From: Solirubrobacteraceae bacterium
Lineage (GTDB): Bacteria > Actinomycetota > Thermoleophilia > Solirubrobacterales > Solirubrobacteraceae
Length of the DNA: 11,330 bases
Direction: 5' to 3'
NCBI GenBank assembly: GCA_016462245.1
Contig: JAEMTR010000032.1
Span: 1 to 11,330, forward strand
Shown here: positions 6,188-11,330 of the stretch, one piece after another
Position numbering within the stretch: position 1 is the first letter of the stretch
Layout of the letters: the number at the start of each line of letters is the position of its first letter
The notes under the pieces: model-generated
The model's database searches: none
What the model was told of the DNA's origin: nothing
The model's input: only the letters and a program-made list of their open reading frames with translations
Position numbers and translations under genes: made by a program

Positions 6188-7147
6188 GTGAACGCTCCCG
6201 AGAAGATCCTGCTTGCCGCCCCGCGCGGCTACTGCGCCGGCGTTGACCGCGCCGTCCAGTCGGTCGAGCGCGCGCTCGAAGCCTACGGCGCGCCCGTTTA
6301 CGTGCGCAAGGAGATCGTCCACAACAAGCACGTCGTCGAGCAGCTCCGCGACGCTGGCGCGATCTTCGTCGATGAGCTGAACGACTCGATCCCGGAAGGC
6401 GCTGTCACCGTCTTCTCGGCGCACGGCGTTGCGCCTTCGGTTCACGCCGAGGCCGCGGAACGCAAACTGCAAACGATCGACGCCACCTGCCCGCTGGTGA
6501 CGAAGGTCCACCGCGAAGCAGTCAAGTTCGCCGAGGAGGGCTACACGATCATTCTGATCGGCCACGATGGCCACGAGGAGGTCGAAGGAACGATGGGCGA
6601 GGCGCCAGATTCGATCGTCCTCGTTGAGACCGTCGCCGACGTTGACGCGCTCGAAGTAGATGATCCAGAGAAGCTCGCCTTCATCTCCCAGACAACGCTC
6701 TCGGTCGATGAGACGAGCATCATCATCGACCGTCTGCGCGCGCGCTTCCCGGCAATCATCAGCCCGCGCACCGACGACATCTGTTACGCGACGACCAACC
6801 GCCAGGCGGCCGTCAAACAGCTTGCGCCGCTCTGCGAGCTGGTGCTGGTAATCGGTTCGAAGAACTCATCGAACTCCAACCGCCTGGTCGAGGTCGCGCG
6901 AGAGCACGGAGCCGACTCGTACTTGATCGACAACGAGACGCAGGTGCAGGGAGAGTGGCTCGACGGCGTCAAGACGCTCGGCATCACCTCGGGAGCGAGC
7001 GCGCCGGAGGAGCTCGTTCAGCGCCTCGTTGATCTCTTCCGCGACGCTGGCACGGCCGACGTTGAAGAGTTCACGGTTGTCGAGGAGGACGTCCGTTTCA
7101 TGCTGCCGAAGACGATCCGCCAGGCAATCGCAGCGACCGACGCTTAA
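6188..7147 (+). CDS. ispH: 4-hydroxy-3-methylbut-2-enyl diphosphate reductase (IspH/LytB)
   Basis: The last enzyme of the MEP pathway: it reduces HMBPP to isopentenyl and dimethylallyl diphosphate using a 4Fe-4S cluster. With the GTG start at 6188 it has 319 residues, near the family norm. The three cluster cysteines are Cys16 (GYCAGV), Cys101 (ATCPLV) and Cys199 (DDICYATTNRQ), a spacing that matches E. coli Cys12/96/197. Other family motifs present are EIVHNKHVV (His45), FSAHGV, GHDGHEEVEGTMGE, FISQTTLS, SSNSNRL and GITSGASAPEELV. An in-frame ATG at 6134 would add 18 non-conserved residues and overlap the peptidase gene, so I reject it. The nearby ATG at 6180 is out of frame and stops after two codons. 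The TAA stop shares the TTAA at 7144-7147 with the convergent CoA-transferase gene. Confidence 0.96.
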   Translation: MNAPEKILLAAPRGYCAGVDRAVQSVERALEAYGAPVYVRKEIVHNKHVVEQLRDAGAIFVDELNDSIPEGAVTVFSAHGVAPSVHAEAAERKLQTIDATCPLVTKVHREAVKFAEEGYTIILIGHDGHEEVEGTMGEAPDSIVLVETVADVDALEVDDPEKLAFISQTTLSVDETSIIIDRLRARFPAIISPRTDDICYATTNRQAAVKQLAPLCELVLVIGSKNSSNSNRLVEVAREHGADSYLIDNETQVQGEWLDGVKTLGITSGASAPEELVQRLVDLFRDAGTADVEEFTVVEEDVRFMLPKTIRQAIAATDA

Positions 7148-8280
7148 CTAGCGCCGAGCCATGCGCGCAGCTCGTCGTTGTGCTCGCCGAGCCGCGGTGG
7201 TCTGCTCTGCGGTACAGCCGGCGTGCGACTAAGGCGCATCGGTGAACGTGTAGAACGGACCCCTTCAAGATCGACGATTGGGTCTAAGCCCAGCGATTCA
7301 GCGAACCGGTACGCCTGGGCGACGTCGTTGACCGGGCCAGCAGGGACGCCGGCTGCGGTCAGGCGCTCGGCCCAGAGCTGGGCGCTCTCGCCAGCAAAGA
7401 TCTCACTGAGGATCGCGATCAGCTCGTCGCGGTTGACGACCCGCTCGCTGTTCGTTGCAAAGCGCTGGTCGCTTGTCAGCTCCGGTCGGCCGAGCTCTTC
7501 GCAGAGCCTCGCAAAGAGCGCGTCGTTGCCGACGGCCAGCGCAAGGTCGTCGGTCGCAGTTGGAATCGTCTGGTACGGGGCGATCGAAGCGTGGGCGTTG
7601 CCGGTGCGGACCGGGAGATCGCCGGTGTTGAGGAAGCCGGAGCCAATGTTGAGCAGCATCGCGAAGGCGCTGTCGAGTAGCGCCACCTCAAGGTGCTGCC
7701 CTTCGCCGCTGTGCTCGCGCTCGCGCAGCGCCGCCAGCGTGCCGGTCGCGGCGTAGAGGCCGGTCGTAAGATCTATCAGCGCCGTGCCGGGGCGCGTCGC
7801 CGGGCCATCGGCCGCTCCGGTGATCGACATGTAGCCCGAGATCGCTTGCACCAGCAAGTCATAGCCCGGCAGCGCCGCGCCTTCGTCGCCAGAGCCGAAG
7901 GCGCTGATCGAGGTGTAGATCGCCCGGGGGTTGTATTGCCGGACGGCTTCCCAGCCAAATCCAAGGCGATCCATTGTTCCCGGCCGGAACGACTCGATGA
8001 TTACGTCGGCGCGGCGGCAGAGCTCGTGCGCGAGCTGCTTATCGGCTTCGTCGCGAAGGTCGAGCGTGAGCGAGCGTTTGCCGCGGTTGAGGCCGAGATA
8101 GTAGGTCGAACCCTCGTCGACAAAAGGAGGGCCCCACTGGCGAGTGTCGTCGCCGCCGTCGGGCCGTTCGATCTTAATTACGTCGGCGCCGAGGTCGGCC
8201 AGCGTCTGGCTGGCGAGTGGCCCCGCCAGCACGCGGCTGAAATCTGCGACGAGGATTCCTGAGAGCGCTGCGTCTGTCAT
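7144..8280 (-). CDS. Family III CoA-transferase (CaiB/BaiF type)
   Basis: A 378-residue class III CoA-transferase. Relatives (formyl-CoA transferase, CaiB, alpha-methylacyl-CoA racemase) move CoA between carboxylic acids through an aspartyl anhydride/thioester. The N-terminus carries the family signature: VADFSRVLAGPLASQTLADLG, then ADVIKIERPDGGDDTRQWGPP. The stretch LNRGKRSLTLDL (~64-75) and the catalytic Asp141 in LPGYDLLVQAISGYM are intact. RPGTALIDLTTGLYAATG and the later AAGVPAGPVNDVAQA also fit. The substrate cannot be read from sequence; neighbours do not help, although the acyltransferase 2 kb away shows that acyl-CoA metabolism is represented here. ATG 8280 has TAGCCT 8 nt upstream, in a 26-bp divergent promoter shared with the phosphoesterase gene. 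The last 4 bp overlap ispH. Confidence 0.93.
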   Translation of the reverse strand: MTDAALSGILVADFSRVLAGPLASQTLADLGADVIKIERPDGGDDTRQWGPPFVDEGSTYYLGLNRGKRSLTLDLRDEADKQLAHELCRRADVIIESFRPGTMDRLGFGWEAVRQYNPRAIYTSISAFGSGDEGAALPGYDLLVQAISGYMSITGAADGPATRPGTALIDLTTGLYAATGTLAALREREHSGEGQHLEVALLDSAFAMLLNIGSGFLNTGDLPVRTGNAHASIAPYQTIPTATDDLALAVGNDALFARLCEELGRPELTSDQRFATNSERVVNRDELIAILSEIFAGESAQLWAERLTAAGVPAGPVNDVAQAYRFAESLGLDPIVDLEGVRSTRSPMRLSRTPAVPQSRPPRLGEHNDELRAWLGAS

Positions 8281-8288
8281 TGCCCGTC

Positions 8289-8298
8289 AGGCTACCCT
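8289..8298. promoter_or_regulatory. Overlapping bidirectional -10 elements in a 26-bp divergent gap
   Basis: The only sequence between the two divergent start codons is 8281-8306. Its centre, AGGCTACCCT, reads TACCCT on the plus strand (8293-8298) and TAGCCT on the minus strand (8289-8294), sharing two base pairs. Each hexamer ends exactly 8 nt before its ATG (8307 plus, 8280 minus). Neither gene has a Shine-Dalgarno sequence, so both mRNAs are probably leaderless. Any -35 element or upstream contact must lie inside the opposite coding sequence. Confidence 0.5.
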
Positions 8299-8306
8299 GC
8301 CCGGCG

Positions 8307-9413
8307 ATGCGAACACTTGTCATCTCCGACACCCACATCGGCTCGCGGCGCCCGGTTGACATCCTCCGGCGGCCCGAGCCGCTCGAGGCGCTCTGCGGCG
8401 CGCTCGCGGATATCGACCGGCTCGTACTGCTCGGCGACCTGCTCGAGCTGCGCCATGGGCCGCTCTACGACGCGCTCGGCGTGGCGCGGCCGATCATCGA
8501 AGCGATTGGCGCTGCGCTGCCGAAGGGATCAGAGGTTGTGCTGGTGGGGGGTAACCACGATTCTGCGCTCGTATCGCCCTGGCTTGATCGCCGCGGCGCG
8601 CTCGAGCAACCTGCGCCGCTTGGCATTGAGACGCGGACGACGGCCGATGCGTCACCGGCGACCGAGGCGATCGCAGGCTGGCTCGGCAAGCGCGTCGAAT
8701 GCTCGGTCGCCTACCCAGGGCTATGGCTGCGCGAGGACGTCTGGGCGACCCACGGCCACTACCTCGACCGACTGATCACGATCCCAACCTTCGAACGGAT
8801 CGTTGCCGGCGCGATGGCGCGGATCGTCGGCAAGCTGCCGGAGCAGCCAGGCAGCGCCGCCGCAGAAGATTTTGAGGCCGCGCTCTCTCCCGTCTACGCT
8901 TGGCTTGACCAGATCGCCAACGGTCGCGCCGCCGGCGGCCGCTGGGCGACCGGGGCGGCGACGGCGAAGGCCTGGAGCCTGCTTTCGGGCGACGGGCGGG
9001 CGCCGCTGCGCGGCAAAGCGCTGGCGGCGCTGCTGCCGCTGGGGATTGCCGGCATCAACCTTGCTGGCCTCGGGCCGGTCAGTTCGAAGATCTCGAGCGA
9101 CGAATTGCGCCGCGCCGGGCTCGACGCGATGAGCGGTGTCGTAGGGCTGATCGGGGTCGAGGCTGCTTACGTGATCTTTGGCCACACCCATTGCGCCGGG
9201 CCGCTGCCTTGGATGGATCCAGCCGAGTGGCGCTTGCCCAACGGCGGCCAGATGATCAACAGTGGGTGTTGGACCGACGAACCGCGAATCAACAGCACCG
9301 ACATACTCAGCCCGTACCGGCCCGGCCGCGGCGTGCTAGTGACCGATTCGGGCCCGCCGCAGCAGCTCGTGATCGCCGACCAGCTCGGTACGCGGCCGAC
9401 CAGCGGCTTCTAA
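8307..9413 (+). CDS. Calcineurin-like metallophosphoesterase with large helical insertion
   Basis: A 368-residue two-metal phosphoesterase. All family motifs are present in order: SDTHIG (Asp8, His10), GDLLEL (Asp44), GGNHD (Asn83, His84, Asp85), ATHGHY (His149, His151) and FGHTHC (His293, His295). The stretch between HGHY and GHTH is unusually long (~140 residues, 152-291). It contains Ala/Leu-rich helices and one apolar segment around 238-256, and could be a cap domain that defines the substrate or touches the membrane. The substrate is unknown; nucleotide, phospholipid and protein phosphates are all hydrolysed within this superfamily. I choose ATG 8307 because MRTLVISDTH begins exactly at the first strand and TACCCT lies 8 nt upstream. 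A TTG at 8280 would add nine residues and overlap the divergent ATG. The stop overlaps the convergent thioredoxin-fold gene in CTAA. Confidence 0.9.
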   Translation: MRTLVISDTHIGSRRPVDILRRPEPLEALCGALADIDRLVLLGDLLELRHGPLYDALGVARPIIEAIGAALPKGSEVVLVGGNHDSALVSPWLDRRGALEQPAPLGIETRTTADASPATEAIAGWLGKRVECSVAYPGLWLREDVWATHGHYLDRLITIPTFERIVAGAMARIVGKLPEQPGSAAAEDFEAALSPVYAWLDQIANGRAAGGRWATGAATAKAWSLLSGDGRAPLRGKALAALLPLGIAGINLAGLGPVSSKISSDELRRAGLDAMSGVVGLIGVEAAYVIFGHTHCAGPLPWMDPAEWRLPNGGQMINSGCWTDEPRINSTDILSPYRPGRGVLVTDSGPPQQLVIADQLGTRPTSGF

Positions 9414-10162
9414 GCCGAGACTGCTGCAAGCCCGGCGCTGAAGCAGGTTGCATGGACCGTTAAAGACGGCGCGGCGCTGAGCTCGAGCACGCCCTCGCTG
9501 TGCTGACCGTGCTCGATCACTAGCTGGGCACCGGCGACATCGATCTGGCTCTCCTCGCCGTTGACCGTAAGGACTCCGCTCCCTTCGCTGACGACCCAGA
9601 CTTGGCCGGCGCCATAGGGGCCGCAGTAGGCGCCCGGCTGGTCTCCCGTAGGGACGACCAGTTCGGCGTCCATCGCGTCGGCCGGGTCGAGCAGCCCGGT
9701 TAGCGCTTCGTCGATCCCGAGCAGCTCTTGAATCGCTGCTTCAGTCTCCTCGTAGCCGCCCTCGCCGTAGTGGACTTCGGTCAGCATCAAGTCGGGGCCG
9801 AAGAGATAGCGCGCCGGCCAGCCAGGGTTATTGAATGCGCGCCAGTACTCAAACTCGGGGTCGAGCAGAACGGCCTGCTCAATTCCGAGGCGCTCAACCG
9901 CCGCCTCGATCAGATCGCGGTCGTGTGAGGGAGGGAAGCCGGGGGCGTGGACCGAGACGATCCGCAGCCCTGCCGGTTCGTAGCGCCGCTGCCACTCTTC
10001 GATATAGCGCAGCGCATGGAGCGAGCTCGGGCGGCAGAAGTCCCAAAAGTCGATCAGCACTGGGCGCGGCGCTTGCTGCTCGATCTTTAACGTCGCAACG
10101 TTGATCCAGTCGGCATCCTTGGGAAAAGATGGCGCGACAATTGTGTCGGTTGGCGGGCGCAT
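9410..10162 (-). CDS. Thioredoxin-fold (redoxin) protein with single-Cys CxxS site and C-terminal beta domain
   Basis: A 250-residue protein. Residues ~20-150 look like a thioredoxin fold related to the TlpA/DipZ group: PVLIDFWDFCRPSS (35-47), HALRYIEEWQRRYEPAGLRIVSVHAPGF, and a NPGWPARYLFGPD loop with the expected cis-proline. The redox motif is C43-R-P-S46, so the resolving Cys is replaced by Ser. Residues ~170-250 form a beta-rich segment (QVWVVSEGSGVLTVNGEES) with two more cysteines (in GAYCGPYG and HATCFSAG). No signal peptide or membrane helix is evident from this start, so it should be cytoplasmic. Start choice: ATG 10162 gives a normal lead-in and a TAGCGT -10 upstream. An in-frame TTG at 10234 would add 24 residues but overlap the divergent acetyltransferase gene by 14 bp; ATG 10186 is a third option. 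The stop overlaps the phosphoesterase gene by 4 bp. Confidence 0.78.
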   Translation of the reverse strand: MRPPTDTIVAPSFPKDADWINVATLKIEQQAPRPVLIDFWDFCRPSSLHALRYIEEWQRRYEPAGLRIVSVHAPGFPPSHDRDLIEAAVERLGIEQAVLLDPEFEYWRAFNNPGWPARYLFGPDLMLTEVHYGEGGYEETEAAIQELLGIDEALTGLLDPADAMDAELVVPTGDQPGAYCGPYGAGQVWVVSEGSGVLTVNGEESQIDVAGAQLVIEHGQHSEGVLELSAAPSLTVHATCFSAGLAAVSA

Positions 10163-10176
10163 AAGCTCGGCCGCGG

Positions 10177-10182
10177 ACGCTA
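10177..10182 (-). promoter_or_regulatory. Putative -10 element (TAGCGT) of the thioredoxin-fold gene
   Basis: On the minus strand TAGCGT ends 14 nt before ATG 10162, leaving a leader of about 7 nt. A near-copy, TAGCGA, lies just upstream (minus strand), with TTGATC 18 nt before it as a possible -35. If this promoter is real, it rules out the longer TTG start at 10234. Evidence is weak. Confidence 0.28.
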
Positions 10183-10220
10183 GCATCGCTAACAACCGTG
10201 CGCCTACCTGATCAAAGCCA

Positions 10221-10766
10221 ATGCTGATTGGCAACCCACCGGTCGAGCTGCCCCAGCCGCCGCTCGCTAGCGGGCCGCTGGCGCTGCGCGAGTGGTCGGA
10301 ATCTGACGTTCGCAGCCTCGTCGAGGCCTGCGCCGACCCGTTGACCTCGCGTTACACCTCGGTGCCGATTCCTTACACGCCGGAGGATGCGCGCCGCTTC
10401 ATTGCCTTCGGCCACTCGCCAACGGCGTTGCCGCTGGCTGTCGTTAGCGCCGATGACAGCTCGCAGGTGCTTGGCGCCGTTGGTCTTCACGCCGTCTCGT
10501 TGACGCGTCGCCGCTCCGAGATCGGCTATTGGACGGCGCCCTGGGCTCGTGGTCAAGGCGTCGCGCAGACGGCGCTTGAGCTGCTCTCAAGTTGGGCGCT
10601 CGAAGCGCTTGGCCTCGAACGGCTCGATCTTTATGCCGAGCCTGAGAATGAGAGTTCACAGCGCGTCGCAGAACGCGCCGGCTACAAGCGCGGAGCTCTA
10701 GTTCGCTCGGGAATTGCGCTACGCGGGCGCCGCTACGACGTGGTTCGCTACAGCTTGCTGGCCTAA
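10221..10766 (+). CDS. GNAT family N-acetyltransferase (RimJ/RimL-like)
   Basis: A 181-residue acetyltransferase of the GNAT superfamily, closest in layout to the RimJ/RimL-like Acetyltransf_3 group, which acetylates amino groups of protein N-termini, small molecules or antibiotics using acetyl-CoA. Strand 1 reads GPLALREWSESDV (~18-30). The IGYWTAPWARGQGVAQTAL segment (101-119) carries the R-G-Q-G-V-A pyrophosphate-binding loop (R110 to A115). LDLYAEPENESSQRVAERAGY (135-155) is the typical final strand and helix, ending with the conserved Gly-Tyr. The substrate cannot be deduced. ATG 10221 has no Shine-Dalgarno sequence. TACCTG lies 10 nt upstream, a poor -10, so its promoter is not certain. 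The next gene on the same strand starts 90 bp downstream with its own promoter. Confidence 0.9.
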   Translation: MLIGNPPVELPQPPLASGPLALREWSESDVRSLVEACADPLTSRYTSVPIPYTPEDARRFIAFGHSPTALPLAVVSADDSSQVLGAVGLHAVSLTRRRSEIGYWTAPWARGQGVAQTALELLSSWALEALGLERLDLYAEPENESSQRVAERAGYKRGALVRSGIALRGRRYDVVRYSLLA

Positions 10767-10799
10767 CTACGAGCGGCAGAGCAATTGAACCGGCGCAAC

Positions 10800-10828
10800 T
10801 TGTAGCCAAGAACTGGTATCTATAGATA
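10800..10828 (+). promoter_or_regulatory. Putative promoter with 12-bp perfect palindrome before the secreted protein gene
   Basis: In the 90-bp gap 10767-10856, TTGTAG (10800-10805) and TAGATA (10823-10828) are separated by 17 bp, a normal -35/-10 spacing. The -10 lies inside TATCTATAGATA (10817-10828), a perfect 12-bp palindrome and one of the most AT-rich stretches of the window. The palindrome may be only an AT-rich -10 region or an operator for a dimeric repressor. Transcription starting near 10835 would give a leader of about 22 nt that includes the strong ribosome-binding site. Confidence 0.45.
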
Positions 10829-10846
10829 TACAAACCAGCAGAAAGC

Positions 10847-10854
10847 AGGAGGAG
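10847..10854 (+). promoter_or_regulatory. Strong Shine-Dalgarno AGGAGGAG of the secreted protein gene
   Basis: AGGAGGAG lies just before ATG 10857, with the GGAGG core 4 nt from the start codon. It is by far the best ribosome-binding site in the window and suggests high translation. Confidence 0.8.
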
Positions 10855-10856
10855 AA

Positions 10857-11330
10857 ATGAAGAAATCACTACTTATCGCCGCTGTTACCGCGCTTGCGGT
10901 AACCGTGCCAGCCGCCTCGGCATTCGCCGGCCCGGCCGAGTTCCAGCGCTTCGCCGCTGGCGTAATCGGCAAGGCCGGAACCGACGCCAAGCCGAAAGCT
11001 ATAACGCTGATGCTTCACCCGTTCCATGAGTACGGAATCGAGGGTGGCCCAACGAACACCGGTGGTCTCAACAGCGGCGCCACGATGGAGGCTCCGTTCT
11101 CGACGGTTTTCGCCAACGTTTACAACGACAAGGCGCTCGTCTTCAACCTTGGCAGCTTCCCAACCTGCAAGCTGCAGACTGTGATCGATGATCCGGACGC
11201 ATGTGCGGCAGGCTCGCGCGTTGACGTTCCGTCGTCAGCGACCGGCCTCGTGCGCACCAAGGGCGCGCTGCCAGGGATCTACACGCTTGCGACTGTGTTG
11301 GAGATCAAGACTTTCGTGCTCAGCAAGGAC
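10857..11330 (+). CDS. Secreted protein of unknown function (3' end outside window)
   Basis: The frame is open for 158 codons to the window edge. The N-terminus is a classic Sec signal peptide: MKKS, a hydrophobic core (LLIAAVTALAVTVPAA), and a likely cleavage after SAFA at residue 24. The mature part includes KAITLMLHPFHEYG (~47-60), a Gly/Asn-rich stretch (63-75), FANVYNDKALVFNLGSFPTC, and two cysteines 12 positions apart (Cys104, Cys116) that could form a disulfide. I do not recognise a named domain. The arrangement of an HPFHE-like start, a VYNDKALVFN strand and a Cys-x11-Cys-x3-S-R-V motif resembles secreted hypothetical proteins I associate with Solirubrobacterales, but I cannot confirm this. 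The strong ribosome-binding site and a likely own promoter suggest high expression. Most neighbours lack such a site. Confidence 0.83.
   Translation, partial: MKKSLLIAAVTALAVTVPAASAFAGPAEFQRFAAGVIGKAGTDAKPKAITLMLHPFHEYGIEGGPTNTGGLNSGATMEAPFSTVFANVYNDKALVFNLGSFPTCKLQTVIDDPDACAAGSRVDVPSSATGLVRTKGALPGIYTLATVLEIKTFVLSKD

Noticed and set aside
6180..6188. Two-codon upstream reading frame ATG-CCT-TAG before ispH
   Set aside because: A start-stop element could regulate ispH, but it sits where the transcript is predicted to begin, so it is probably mostly untranscribed. Chance occurrence is likely.
7178..8262. Two long plus-strand frames (about 190 codons each) opposite the CoA-transferase gene
   Set aside because: Both are antisense shadows; the minus strand encodes an intact family III CoA-transferase over the whole stretch.
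1..11330. Mobile elements, CRISPR arrays, tRNA/rRNA genes, toxin-antitoxin or defence cassettes
   Set aside because: I looked for terminal inverted repeats with transposase motifs, regularly spaced repeats, tRNA-like cloverleaf arms and typical defence domains, and saw none.

Overview
The window looks like chromosomal DNA of a high-GC actinomycete. The best guess is the class Thermoleophilia (Solirubrobacterales and relatives). This rests on protein style: the Baeyer-Villiger/FMO tail, the WS/DGAT, the long sigma factor with a C-terminal extension, the SufT-like protein ending in an MMSE...LGY tail, and a secreted protein of a type I associate with that group. It is an inference without database support. 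No IS element, CRISPR array, tRNA, rRNA, phage gene or integration scar is visible, so this reads as ordinary housekeeping and lipid-metabolism chromosome.

Layout from left to right: the 3' end of a flavin monooxygenase (+, 1-381); a DUF4395 membrane protein (-, 395-904); an ECF-type sigma factor fused to a zinc-binding anti-sigma-like domain (+, 1044-2264) followed by an unrecognised helical protein (+, 2273-2800); an FxsA membrane protein (-, 2820-3332); a SufT/MIP18-type Fe-S assembly factor (+, 3379-3675); a wax ester synthase/diacylglycerol acyltransferase (-, 3669-5081); a membrane-anchored M28 peptidase-like protein (+, 5158-6165); IspH of the MEP isoprenoid pathway (+, 6188-7147); a family III CoA-transferase (-, 7144-8280); a large metallophosphoesterase (+, 8307-9413); a thioredoxin-fold protein with a beta-rich tail (-, 9410-10162); a GNAT acetyltransferase (+, 10221-10766); and the 5' end of a secreted protein (+, 10857 to the window end).

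The genes do not form a pathway or a clear operon. Their packing is the most notable thing. Strands alternate almost gene by gene. All five convergent pairs have stops within about 20 bp of each other, and three overlap inside TTACTGA, TTAA and CTAA. The divergent pairs are separated by only 26 to 139 bp. Most genes lack a Shine-Dalgarno sequence and instead have a TANNNT-like -10 hexamer 7-9 nt before the start codon, the arrangement expected for leaderless mRNAs. Two divergent regions have -10 elements arranged symmetrically on the two strands. Clear Shine-Dalgarno sequences occur at the sigma factor gene and the secreted protein gene.

I do not see a convincing new multi-gene system. The observations most worth following are the symmetric 26-bp divergent promoter (8281-8306), the sigma/anti-sigma fusion, the M28 protein with an Asp in place of its last zinc-binding His, the single-Cys (CxxS) thioredoxin-fold protein, and the 12-bp perfect palindrome in the promoter of the secreted protein.
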